From assembly GCF_003598715.1 (NCBI RefSeq), contig NZ_QZFU01000023.1, forward strand, positions 310,001 through 374,000: a stretch of 64,000 nucleotides of DNA, in the 5' to 3' direction. Positions 42,062 to 49,942 of this stretch are shown here, piece after piece; the stretch's first letter is position 1, and each line of letters begins with the position of its first letter. A program made the position numbers and the translations under genes. The notes under the pieces are model-generated. The model ran no database searches. It worked only from the letters and a program-made list of their open reading frames with translations, and had not been told where the DNA came from. The DNA comes from Nocardia panacis. Its GTDB lineage: Bacteria > Actinomycetota > Actinomycetes > Mycobacteriales > Mycobacteriaceae.

Positions 42062-43054
42062 ATGATCGACATCCCGCTTTCCGTGCTCGAACTCGCCCCG
42101 GTGCAGCAGGGACGCAGCGCGGGCGAGGGCCTCGCCGCCGCGACCGAAACCGCGCGCCGCACGGAAGCACTTGGATACCAACGCTTCTGGGTCGCCGAAC
42201 ATCACAATATGCCCGGTATCGCCAGCTCCGCGCCGAGCGTGCTGCTCGCCCACCTCGCCGCCGCCACCAACCGCATCAGGGTCGGCTCCGGCGGTGTCAT
42301 GCTGCCCAACCACGCGCCACTGGTGGTCGCCGAACAATTCGGCACCCTCAATGCTCTGCATCCCGACCGCATCGACCTCGGCATCGGACGGGCGCCCGGC
42401 ACCGATCAGGCCACCGCGCTCGCACTGCGCCGCACCCGCGAGGGGTTGTCCGGCGATTCATTCCCCCGGGAACTGGCCGCGCTACTGGCCTACTTCCGCG
42501 ACAGCGGGCCGGGCGGCATCATCGCGACACCCGGTCGCGGCGAGAGTCCGGAGATCTGGCTGCTCGGCTCCAGCGGATTCAGCGCCCAGGTGGCGGCGTT
42601 GCTCGGACTGCGCTTCGCCTTCGCCCACCACATCGCGCCCAACAACACCGAACAGGCGCTGGCCCTCTACCGGGACAAATTCCAGCCCTCCGAGTATCTG
42701 GATCAGCCCTACGCCATGGTCGCCGCCGCCGCGATCTGCGCCGACACCGACGAGCGCGCCGAAGCCCTGTCCCGACCGCGGGAACTGGCCTTCGCCTACC
42801 TCACCTCCGGGCGACCGCGCGCCCTGCCGACCCCCGAGGAGGCGGCCGACTTTCCGCGCAATGATCGGGAGCGGGAATTCGTGGCGCAGCGTCGCCAAGG
42901 ACAGTTGCTGGGTTCGCCCGAGACCGTGCGCGCCCAACTCACCGATCTGGTGCGGCGCACCGAACCCGATGAGCTCATGTTCAACACCCTGGTCTACGAC
43001 GTGGACGAGCGGGTTCGGTCCTTCGAATTGATCAAGGAGAAGGTCGTCGCCTGA
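42062..43054 (+). CDS. LLM-class flavin-dependent oxidoreductase (MsnO8-like)
   Basis: A 330 aa luciferase-like TIM-barrel monooxygenase using reduced FMN or F420. FWVAEHHNMPGIASSAPSVL and RIRVGSGGVMLPNHAPLVVAEQF are the group signatures, and DLGIGRAPGTD is the next. The substrate is unknown; such genes are numerous in actinobacteria. ATG at 42062 follows GAGGAG. The stop codon lies in a 14-bp direct repeat. Confidence 0.88.
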   Translation: MIDIPLSVLELAPVQQGRSAGEGLAAATETARRTEALGYQRFWVAEHHNMPGIASSAPSVLLAHLAAATNRIRVGSGGVMLPNHAPLVVAEQFGTLNALHPDRIDLGIGRAPGTDQATALALRRTREGLSGDSFPRELAALLAYFRDSGPGGIIATPGRGESPEIWLLGSSGFSAQVAALLGLRFAFAHHIAPNNTEQALALYRDKFQPSEYLDQPYAMVAAAAICADTDERAEALSRPRELAFAYLTSGRPRALPTPEEAADFPRNDREREFVAQRRQGQLLGSPETVRAQLTDLVRRTEPDELMFNTLVYDVDERVRSFELIKEKVVA

Positions 43055-43078
43055 ATCGGGTGGGGCCTGAATCGGGTG
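43049..43078. repeat. 14-bp direct repeat spanning the stop codon of the LLM gene
   Basis: GCCTGAATCGGGTG occurs at 43049-43062 and again at 43065-43078. The first copy contains the TGA stop. The 16-bp offset places the second TGA in another frame. Confidence 0.8.
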
Positions 43079-43123
43079 AGCTGGTCAATTGTATCGTTGC
43101 GCGCCTGCGCGGCTCCGATCGCG

Positions 43124-44089
43124 CTAGGGAGTGAAGACGGCATCGAGGTTCTCGGCAGTCAGCACACGAAGCGCCCATCGGTCCAGATCAGCGACGTCCG
43201 CGTGATGGACGAGATAGCTGACGGCCGCCGGTAGAGTACCGAATTTGAAGGTCAACAGATTGATCAGCAGTATGGCTCGCCCACTGACTTCTCCTTCGGC
43301 CTTGAGTCTTTGTGCAGTGGACATCGCGATCTCCCTGGCGTCTTGTCCCAGTGGTTCGAACATGTTGGCCAACTCCTTAGGATCGAGACCCGCTGCATAG
43401 TAAATGTAGTCGGCCATCGCCTCGATGTCGGCAGGAGTAATCGTCCCGTACGGTGCCTCGACAAGATCGCCGATCACCTGTTTCAAATGGATCCTGACCT
43501 TGGGGTTGTTCTTCGTACCGATCAGCATGGTCAGCAACGCGAAGGCCTGCGGGGTGAGATGACGCGCCCGCAACGCGTCGACGTCCATCGCCGAGACATC
43601 GTCGAGAATAAAACGCAACTGCGGCAGGTATTCGCCGATCTCCGCGCGGGTGTCCGGGTCCGCGTCGATCAGGTCGTGCAGATCGACAGGACCGTTCCAC
43701 CTGATCCCCTGTTGGTCGGCGTGCACGACCACGGGGATCACCGGCGGCAACGTCTGCGACTTCGGGTGGCGTTTGAGGTAGCGACCCCAGATCCGGACGA
43801 TGTACTCCAACATCCGGAACGGCATGAGTGGATCGGTCTTCGTCTGGTGCTCGATCAGGATGTAGATGTAGGCGTCGCGTCCGTCCAGGGTCGTTCGATA
43901 CACCAGATCGGAATGGCGGGCCTTCAGTTCGCTGTTGACATAGGTATCCGGTTCGGGGGACAGATCCTCCCAGTCCACACGGGCCACAAGCTTTTTCGGT
44001 AGCACCGCGCGCAGTTCGGACGCGGCATGCGGCGGCGCCTCCATCACATACCGGAAGAATTTGTCGTGGTGTGTCAACCCCCGTTCCAT
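43124..44089 (-). CDS. Rpn-family PD-(D/E)XK nuclease / putative transposase
   Basis: A 321 aa protein of the Rpn (recombination-promoting nuclease, formerly transposase_31) family. THHDKFFRYVMEAPPHAASELRA opens it, and the nuclease core reads SDLVYRTTL then YIYILIEHQTKTDPLMPFRMLEY, giving the D...E-x-Q pattern. E. coli Rpn proteins are DNA endonucleases that promote RecA-independent recombination and are variable between strains. No terminal inverted repeats are evident around it, so it is not an insertion sequence. Base composition is less GC-rich than its surroundings, suggesting acquisition. ATG at 44089 gives the family N-terminus. Confidence 0.85.
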   Translation of the reverse strand: MERGLTHHDKFFRYVMEAPPHAASELRAVLPKKLVARVDWEDLSPEPDTYVNSELKARHSDLVYRTTLDGRDAYIYILIEHQTKTDPLMPFRMLEYIVRIWGRYLKRHPKSQTLPPVIPVVVHADQQGIRWNGPVDLHDLIDADPDTRAEIGEYLPQLRFILDDVSAMDVDALRARHLTPQAFALLTMLIGTKNNPKVRIHLKQVIGDLVEAPYGTITPADIEAMADYIYYAAGLDPKELANMFEPLGQDAREIAMSTAQRLKAEGEVSGRAILLINLLTFKFGTLPAAVSYLVHHADVADLDRWALRVLTAENLDAVFTP

Positions 44090-44332
44090 GCGACACAACC
44101 TACACCCGTTACCCCTCCGTGACAAAACTCAATTCCATTGATGCACAGGAGATTTGGTTGTGAAATCGACACGCCTCTGTTTCGGATTCGGGGTGCCGAG
44201 GTGCATGGAGGATGCGAACGAAACTGCGCGACCTTTCATGCCTCGCGCGCATAGATGGTGTTGATAAGGCATTTCCCGCCGAAATGTCGGTGGCATACCG
44301 TCATTTGGTGGCTCGGATGCGGAGGTATTGAG

Positions 44333-45574
44333 ATGGCGGTGACGGTGGTGGCCGATGGGGTGGATCGGGCAGCGGTATGGCGGGCCGTCACCAGGGGCGG
44401 GGCGGCTATGGTCGCGGCGATGGGGGTGGGGCGCTTCGCGTTTACGCCGATCCTGCCGATGATGCATGACCAGGCGGGGATGTCGACGCAGACGGGTGCG
44501 CTGCTGGCGACCGGGAATTACCTCGGATATTTCGTCGGCGCGCTGGCGGTCGCGGTCGCGCCTCGACTGTTGACCGCGCGGATGGTGTGGCGGGTGGCGC
44601 TGGTGGCGCTTATCGCGACCTTGGCGGCGATGCCGTTGTCGCACAGCGGGATAGCGTGGTTCGTGTTGCGCACCATTACCGGGGTGGCGAGTGCGCTCAT
44701 CATGGTTATGGCGATTCACGCCGCAGGGGTGGCGGCCGGTGGGCGAAAGGTGTTGACCGGTTGGGCATTCGGTGGGGTCGGGGTGGGGATCGCGGCTTCG
44801 GGGGTGCTGGTTCTGGCGCTGTCGCATGGGTCGTGGGAGTCGACGTGGGTGGGATGCGCGGTGCTCGGGGTGGTGTGCGTCGTATATGCCTGGCCGCTGG
44901 TGGGCGGTGCGGTGGATCCGATGCCCGCTCGGGCGACCACGCAGACAACCTCGGACGATCTCGCGCGACATGCGCCACTCGAACCGAGCGAAGGACACAC
45001 CGCGCCGGAGTCGAATTCCCCTGCGCCCGTGGATGACTCCCGTACGCGGAGTCGAAAGTTCGCCGCGCTCATGACGAGCTACAGCCTCCAGGGCGTCGGG
45101 TACATCATCGCGGGCACCTTCCTCGTCGCCGCCGTCCAACGCACCGCTCCGGCCGAAATCGGCAATGCCGCTTGGATTCTCGTCGGCCTGGCGGCCTTCC
45201 CGTCGACGGTGCTGTGGACCCATCTCGCACATCGCCACTCCCCCGCATGGTTACTGATCGCGGCATTGCTGGCGCAGGCGGTCGGCATGGCATTGCCCGC
45301 ACTGATGGGCGGTATGGTAGCGGCGCTGATTTCGGCGGTGCTGTTCGGGGCGACGTTCATGGGCATTGTCGCTTTGGCGGCGGGTATCGGCGGGAACCTG
45401 CGCGGTCCGCGCGCGCTCGCGGTACTGACCACGGGATACGCGGTGGGCCAAGTGGTCGGACCGCTACTGGCCGCGCCACTGCTGCACAGCGGCTACCGGT
45501 CGGCGCTGCTGCTCGGGTCGGGTCTGGTGGTGTTGGCGGCGATCGCCGCGCTCGGCGCGCGAGATCGCCGATAG
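44333..45574 (+). CDS. MFS transporter, YbfB/YjiJ family
   Basis: A 413 aa 12-helix major facilitator of the YbfB/YjiJ type. GVGRFAFTPILPMMHDQAGMS is the characteristic helix-1 and loop sequence and ATGNYLGYFVGALAV the second. The central loop (about 195-235) is hydrophilic. Substrate unknown. GGAGG stands 7 nt before the ATG. The last two codons and the stop lie in the first units of an 11-bp tandem repeat. Confidence 0.88.
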   Translation: MAVTVVADGVDRAAVWRAVTRGGAAMVAAMGVGRFAFTPILPMMHDQAGMSTQTGALLATGNYLGYFVGALAVAVAPRLLTARMVWRVALVALIATLAAMPLSHSGIAWFVLRTITGVASALIMVMAIHAAGVAAGGRKVLTGWAFGGVGVGIAASGVLVLALSHGSWESTWVGCAVLGVVCVVYAWPLVGGAVDPMPARATTQTTSDDLARHAPLEPSEGHTAPESNSPAPVDDSRTRSRKFAALMTSYSLQGVGYIIAGTFLVAAVQRTAPAEIGNAAWILVGLAAFPSTVLWTHLAHRHSPAWLLIAALLAQAVGMALPALMGGMVAALISAVLFGATFMGIVALAAGIGGNLRGPRALAVLTTGYAVGQVVGPLLAAPLLHSGYRSALLLGSGLVVLAAIAALGARDRR

Positions 45575-45608
45575 GTCGCCGATAGGTCGGCGATAGGTCG
45601 GCGATATA
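45565..45608. repeat. Four tandem 11-bp repeats across the stop codon of the MFS gene
   Basis: The unit TCGSCGATAGG (S = C or G) occurs at 45565, 45576, 45587 and 45598, the last copy ending in ATA. The first unit encodes the last residues and the TAG stop of the MFS gene. Later copies carry TAG in other frames. Confidence 0.85.
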
Positions 45609-45636
45609 TACAATTCCAAAGTCGGGGCGTAGCTTG

Positions 45637-45654
45637 TAAGGTATACCTAACTAA
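45637..45654 (+). promoter_or_regulatory. IdeR/DtxR-like iron box before the siderophore reductase gene
   Basis: TAAGGTATACCTAACTAA resembles the mycobacterial iron box (consensus TTAGGTTAG-S-CTAACCTAA), with the palindromic core AGGTATACCT and a second CTAA half. It ends 22 nt before the start codon, a position fit for repression by Fe-IdeR. Confidence 0.6.
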
Positions 45655-45676
45655 CCCTGATATCGGAGGACGATCC

Positions 45677-46438
45677 ATGGCCCGGACTCGCACCACACTG
45701 ACCGTGCTGCGCACCGAACGGCTCACCCCGCACCTGATCCGCGTCTGGTTCGGCGGACCGGGCTTCGCCGACTACCAGACCAACGAGTTCACCGACCAGT
45801 ACGTGAAATTCCTGTTCCCGCGCGAGGGTGGCGAGGTCATGCGCACCTACACCATTCGCAAGGTCGATGCGGAGAAGGGCGAACTGGCCGCCGATTTCGT
45901 CACCCACGGCGATGAGGGCATCGCGGGTCCGTGGGCCGCCGCGGCGCAACCCGGCGAAACCCTCTCGCTGCTCGGCCCCGGCGGCGCGTACGCCCCGCGC
46001 GCCGACGCCGACTGGCACCTGCTGGCCGGCGACGAATCCGCCATCCCGGCCATCGCTTCCGCGCTGGAGGCCATGGCGCCCACCGCCGTCGGCCGCGTGT
46101 TCCTCGAGGTCTCCGGCCCGGAAGACAAACTGCCCCTGGACAAGCCGGAGGGTGTCGAACTCACCTGGCTGGAGCGCGGCGACCGGGCACCGGGCGAACT
46201 GCTCGCCGCGACGGTCCGAAATGCCCCGTGGGACAGCGGCAATGTGCAGGTCTTCATGCACGGCGAGGCCCACGCCATCATGCATGATCTGCGCCGCTAC
46301 ATCCGCCGCGAACGGACTGTGTCCGCCGAGTGGGCACAGTCCATCTCCGGCTACTGGCGGCGCGGCCACACCGAGGAGGGTTTCCGGGTGTGGAAGCAGG
46401 AGCTCGCCGAGGCGGAGTCGGTGCCGAATCCGGCCTGA
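45677..46438 (+). CDS. Siderophore-interacting protein (ferric-siderophore reductase)
   Basis: A 253 aa SIP-type flavoenzyme that releases iron from siderophores by reducing Fe(III) with NAD(P)H. The FAD-binding motif is VMRTYTIRKVD, and AGDESAIPAIASALEAM is the NAD(P)H-binding segment; GYWRRGHTEEGFRVWK is the C-terminal family signature. Soluble and cytoplasmic. ATCGGAGGAC precedes the ATG. The iron box immediately upstream predicts induction on iron limitation. The 3' end is duplicated in a 22-bp repeat and closes at a strong terminator. Confidence 0.93.
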   Translation: MARTRTTLTVLRTERLTPHLIRVWFGGPGFADYQTNEFTDQYVKFLFPREGGEVMRTYTIRKVDAEKGELAADFVTHGDEGIAGPWAAAAQPGETLSLLGPGGAYAPRADADWHLLAGDESAIPAIASALEAMAPTAVGRVFLEVSGPEDKLPLDKPEGVELTWLERGDRAPGELLAATVRNAPWDSGNVQVFMHGEAHAIMHDLRRYIRRERTVSAEWAQSISGYWRRGHTEEGFRVWKQELAEAESVPNPA

Positions 46439-46467
46439 ATCAGGCGGTGCCGAATCCGGCCTGAATC
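46420..46467. repeat. 22-bp direct repeat spanning the stop codon of the SIP gene
   Basis: The 22-bp word starting GGTGCCGAATCC and ending CCTGAATC occurs at 46420-46441 and 46446-46467. The first copy encodes the final residues and the TGA stop. The 26-bp offset is not a multiple of three. Confidence 0.85.
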
Positions 46468-46470
46468 GGC

Positions 46471-46500
46471 CCGCCGCACACCGGATTCGGTGTGCGGCGG
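46471..46500. terminator. Bidirectional terminator, SIP / phosphatase
   Basis: CCGCCGCACACCG (46471-46483) and CGGTGTGCGGCGG (46488-46500) form a perfect 13-bp stem with a GATT loop, between two convergent genes. Confidence 0.8.
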
Positions 46501-46506
46501 CCGGTA

Positions 46507-48096
46507 CTAATCGGTACGCGGTCGACTCAACGTGAACCGGTCCACCGGCGTCAACTCCCCGGCGGGACCGGTCAGCGCGTAGTAGGTGGCGCGCATTGTC
46601 GTCCGCCCGCCCTTCTGTCCCGGCTCGACATCGAAAGCGACGAACCCGTATGGGTTCTCGTGGTCCCGGAAGGCGGACCACACCGCGTCCTCCTCGAGAT
46701 AGTTCTGCGCCTTGCGCCGGATATTCGGGTCGTAGTCGCCGACGCTCATGAGCACCCGCGCGCGGGGCGTGTCGAACAGCGCTTTGTTCGACGGCGTGGA
46801 AGTGCCGCCACCGCCGATGACCAGGTGGACCGTGCCTTTCGAGGTATCGATCTCGGCTCCCCCACCGAAAACCGGTGCGGGCGTGACGGTATCGGTGCCG
46901 AGCACACCCCGCACGGCATGCGAGCGCTCGTAGTGGTGCTCGTGCCCGCAGACCACCAGATCCACGCCGTACTTGTCGAACAGCGGCAGCCACTCCTGTC
47001 GGATGCCGAGATCGGCCCCGTTGCCGACGCGCGCGGTGGAAACGGCGGTCTGATGCATGCACACCACCACCCAGTCGATATTCCGATCGGCGCGCGCCTT
47101 GGCCAATTCCGTCTCGAGCCAACGCTTCTGCGCGCCGCCGGAGTACCCGCGGACGTAGGAGTTGCCGCCGTCCTGTAGGCAGATGTCGTCATTGGCCAGG
47201 CTGATCACCCGCATCGCGCCGACGGTGAACGAGTACCACAGCCCGCGCGTCTGCGGATCCGAACCCGAGTCGGGCAGGTCGAAATACGCCTGGTACGCGC
47301 CGAATCCGATGGGGCCGTTGCCCAGTTCGTTCTCATGGTTGCCCGGTGCGGGCATCCACGGCCGGTAGCGGGCGGAGCGGGAGTTGTTGTCGAACCAGTC
47401 CGACCAGGTGCGGACCCGGTCGGTGGCCAGGTCGGCGTAGCAGAGGTCGCCGTTCATGAGGTTGAACAGGGGGGCCATCTGTTCGATGCCCGCAGTGATA
47501 TCGCCTGCGGCGGGGGTGCCGCGATTGTCGTTGGTGTACGCCCCGTTGATCTGTTTGGTGAGGGTCGGGGTGGCTTGATCACCGAAGCTGGTCCAGCGGA
47601 AGGCGGCTCGGCCGCGCGGCGCGGTGCGCAGCGTGCCGAGTTCGGGGGTGGCGCCGTCGTGGACGGCGGCGTAGACGTAGTCGGTGTCGGGGGTCAGGCC
47701 GGTCAGTCGCGCGTGGTTGACCCGAACCTCCTTCTGCGACTTGCCATCCCGATAGGTGACGGTGCGGGCCGGGAAGGTCTGGCCGAATCCGCCGGTGGGC
47801 GAGCCGAGCAGCACCCTCGGATTGGCGATCGGGGTGGTGCTGTGCCAGGAGACCACCGCCTCGGTGGCGGCGTCGCCGCCGAATTGCAGGTGCAGTCCGC
47901 CGACGCGGGGCGCGCCCGAGGTGTCGGGTCGCCGCCACAGGTCCGGCGCGCTCGGTTTGCCGAATAGCACCGCGCCGCCGCCGAGTCCGACCGCGCCGCC
48001 CGCCACGGCGGCCGCGCCCGCCGCGCCGAAGAGGGTGCGGCGGCTGATTTTTCGCGGGGTCTCGGTCGGGCGTTCGTTCTCATCTACCACCCGCAT
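46507..48096 (-). CDS. Secreted purple acid phosphatase (Tat substrate)
   Basis: A 529 aa metallophosphoesterase of the purple acid phosphatase type, exported to release phosphate from organic esters. A twin-arginine signal lies in residues 15-45 (ISRRTLFGAAGAAAVAGGAV). A fibronectin-like N-terminal domain (about 60-165) precedes the catalytic domain. Its metal motifs are FGDQ, NGDLCYAD, PGNHENE, VVCMHQT and GHEHHYERS, which correspond to the five family blocks. It is divergent from another secreted phosphoesterase, and an 11-bp direct repeat resembling a PHO box precedes it. Its 3' end is closed by the shared terminator. Confidence 0.93.
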   Translation of the reverse strand: MRVVDENERPTETPRKISRRTLFGAAGAAAVAGGAVGLGGGAVLFGKPSAPDLWRRPDTSGAPRVGGLHLQFGGDAATEAVVSWHSTTPIANPRVLLGSPTGGFGQTFPARTVTYRDGKSQKEVRVNHARLTGLTPDTDYVYAAVHDGATPELGTLRTAPRGRAAFRWTSFGDQATPTLTKQINGAYTNDNRGTPAAGDITAGIEQMAPLFNLMNGDLCYADLATDRVRTWSDWFDNNSRSARYRPWMPAPGNHENELGNGPIGFGAYQAYFDLPDSGSDPQTRGLWYSFTVGAMRVISLANDDICLQDGGNSYVRGYSGGAQKRWLETELAKARADRNIDWVVVCMHQTAVSTARVGNGADLGIRQEWLPLFDKYGVDLVVCGHEHHYERSHAVRGVLGTDTVTPAPVFGGGAEIDTSKGTVHLVIGGGGTSTPSNKALFDTPRARVLMSVGDYDPNIRRKAQNYLEEDAVWSAFRDHENPYGFVAFDVEPGQKGGRTTMRATYYALTGPAGELTPVDRFTLSRPRTD

Positions 48097-48118
48097 GTCC
48101 TATCGCGGGGTCGCGAAT

Positions 48119-48140
48119 TCCAACCGAACGCCGCGTGAAC
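48119..48140 (-). promoter_or_regulatory. PHO-box-like direct repeat before the acid phosphatase gene
   Basis: On the minus strand GTTCACGCGGC is followed directly by GTTCGGTTGGA, two 11-bp units that share GTTC and fit the general layout of actinobacterial PHO boxes (direct repeats beginning G-K-TCA). The element lies 23-44 nt before the start codon. Confidence 0.45.
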
Positions 48141-48169
48141 TCCGGCGCGGCCCGCAGCGTTTGTCTGCT

Positions 48170-48191
48170 TTTCAGCGGACGTTCATCAAGG
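48170..48191 (+). promoter_or_regulatory. PHO-box-like direct repeat before the phosphoesterase gene
   Basis: TTTCAGCGGAC followed directly by GTTCATCAAGG gives two 11-bp units sharing TTCA, in the orientation of the downstream gene. It is 90 nt before the start codon. Confidence 0.4.
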
Positions 48192-48280
48192 TCAGCGCAT
48201 GATTACCCGAGCGTTCGCGCCGCGCCCGGTGCAGGGTCGGTGTCGCGGACGTGCGTTTGTTTCATCGACCAGGAGGTCAC

Positions 48281-49897
48281 ATGTCCACCATCCGGGGCAG
48301 CCGCGCTGCCCACCGGGTCCGGCGCGCGGCGGCGGCCGGGGCGCTGCTCGCGCTCACCGCGACAGCGTGTTCGAGCAGTTCCGACAGGGCGTCGGAGACG
48401 GCGACACCGATCAAGCACCTGGTGGTGCTTTTTCAGGAGAATGTGTCCTTCGATCACTACTTCGGCACCTACCCGAATGCCGCCAACACCGATGGCGCCA
48501 AGTTCACCGCGAAGGCGGGTACGCCGCGGGTCGACGGGCTGACTCCCGATCTGTTGACGCACAATCCGAACAGGTTCCAGCCGATCCGGCTCGGCGGTCC
48601 CACGCAGCAGGTCACCTGCGATCAGGATCACGAGTACAAGGATGAGCAGGCCGCGTTCAACGGCGGCAAGATGGATAAATTCGTGGAGCACACCGAGGTC
48701 GCCGAGGGCACCCAGTGTCAGGCCCCGCTGTATGGCCCGCAGGGTCTGGTGATGGGCTACTACGACGGCAATTCGGTGACGGCGCTGTGGAATTACGCCC
48801 AGCAGTACGCGATGAGCGACAACTCTTACGGCACCACCTTCGGCCCGTCCACGCCGGGCGCGCTGAATTTGGTCTCCGGTCAGACGCACGGGGTCGGCGC
48901 GAAGCAGCCGCCCGCGGGCAAACCCTTCCCCGAGGACACGGTCCTGGAGAACGCGGGCAATGGCCAGGACACCGTCATCGGCGATCCGCAGCCGCTCGGT
49001 GACGACTGCTCCACCCGCGACCAGGTGCGGATGACCGGAACCAATATCGGTGATCTGCTCAATAAGAAGGGCATCACCTGGGGTTTCTTCGAGGGCGGTT
49101 TCAAGCCGACGGCGACCGAGGACGGCAAGGCCGTGTGCGGTGCCAAGCACAATGTCGGCATCGCGCTCGGCGGCACCGGTAAGGACGGCGCGAAGCCGTT
49201 CGGCGTCAAGGACGACTACATTCCGCATCACGAGCCGTTCCAGTACTACGAGTCCACGGCCAATCCGCATCATCTGCCGCCGAGTGCGGTGGACAAGATC
49301 GGGCAGACCGATCAGGCCAATCACCAGTACGACATGTCCGATTTCTGGGCGGCGGCCGGTGGCGGCCATCTGCCTGCCGTCAGCTATCTGAAGGCGCCGG
49401 GCTATCAGGACGGTCACGCCGCCTACTCCGATCCGCTGGACGAGCAGCAGTTCCTGGTGGAGACGGTGAATCATTTGCAGAAGCTGCCGCAGTGGCAGGA
49501 TACGGCGGTCGTGATCGCCTATGACGATTCCGACGGCTGGTACGACCACAAGCCCGCGCAGGTCGTGATGAACTCCGCCTCCGAGCAGGACGCGTTCAGT
49601 TCGGCGGGCGTCTGCGGCGAGGTCAAGGCCAAGCCCGCCAAGTATCAGGGTCGCTGCGGATACGGCCCGCGCCTGCCGCTGCTGGTCGTATCCCCTTACG
49701 CCAAGTCGAATTTCGTCGATCACACGCTGACCGACCAGACCTCGATCCTGCGCTTCGTCGAGGACAACTGGAAGACCGGCCGCATCGGTGACGATTCCTA
49801 CGACGAGCGCGCGGGCCTGCTCGACGGCATGTTCGATTTCGGTGCGAAGACGCAGCCGACGTTGCCCCTGGACCCCAAGTCGGGCGCGACCCAATAG
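48281..49897 (+). CDS. Exported phospholipase C/acid phosphatase-type phosphoesterase (lipoprotein-like)
   Basis: A 538 aa phosphoesterase of the phospholipase C/AcpA superfamily. The metal-binding N-terminal motif is LFQENVSFDHYFGTYPN and the C-terminal motif YDDSDGWYDH; PLLVVSPYAKSNFVDHT is also characteristic. The signal sequence (about 1-30) ends in LTATACSSSS; the cysteine suggests a lipid-anchored protein, though the lipobox is not canonical. It should hydrolyse phospholipids or phosphomonoesters at the cell surface. AGGAGG lies 4 nt before the ATG. It is divergent from the purple acid phosphatase and ends at a textbook terminator. Confidence 0.9.
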   Translation: MSTIRGSRAAHRVRRAAAAGALLALTATACSSSSDRASETATPIKHLVVLFQENVSFDHYFGTYPNAANTDGAKFTAKAGTPRVDGLTPDLLTHNPNRFQPIRLGGPTQQVTCDQDHEYKDEQAAFNGGKMDKFVEHTEVAEGTQCQAPLYGPQGLVMGYYDGNSVTALWNYAQQYAMSDNSYGTTFGPSTPGALNLVSGQTHGVGAKQPPAGKPFPEDTVLENAGNGQDTVIGDPQPLGDDCSTRDQVRMTGTNIGDLLNKKGITWGFFEGGFKPTATEDGKAVCGAKHNVGIALGGTGKDGAKPFGVKDDYIPHHEPFQYYESTANPHHLPPSAVDKIGQTDQANHQYDMSDFWAAAGGGHLPAVSYLKAPGYQDGHAAYSDPLDEQQFLVETVNHLQKLPQWQDTAVVIAYDDSDGWYDHKPAQVVMNSASEQDAFSSAGVCGEVKAKPAKYQGRCGYGPRLPLLVVSPYAKSNFVDHTLTDQTSILRFVEDNWKTGRIGDDSYDERAGLLDGMFDFGAKTQPTLPLDPKSGATQ

Positions 49898-49906
49898 TTT
49901 TCACCG

Positions 49907-49942
49907 CCCCGGCATCGAGATCGCCTCGATGCCGGGGTTTTT
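49907..49942 (+). terminator. Rho-independent terminator after the phosphoesterase gene
   Basis: CCCCGGCATCGAG (49907-49919) pairs perfectly with CTCGATGCCGGGG (49925-49937) over a 5-nt loop, followed by TTTTT (49938-49942). It begins 9 nt after the stop and touches the end of the convergent hydrolase gene. Confidence 0.92.

Noticed and set aside
44160..44264. A 34-codon frame starting GTG with AGGAG 8 nt upstream
   Set aside because: The ribosome binding site is good, but the peptide has no recognisable feature and lies in the promoter region of the following MFS gene; not enough to call a gene.
43124..44332. Insertion sequence around the Rpn gene
   Set aside because: No terminal inverted repeats or target-site duplication could be found by eye on either side.
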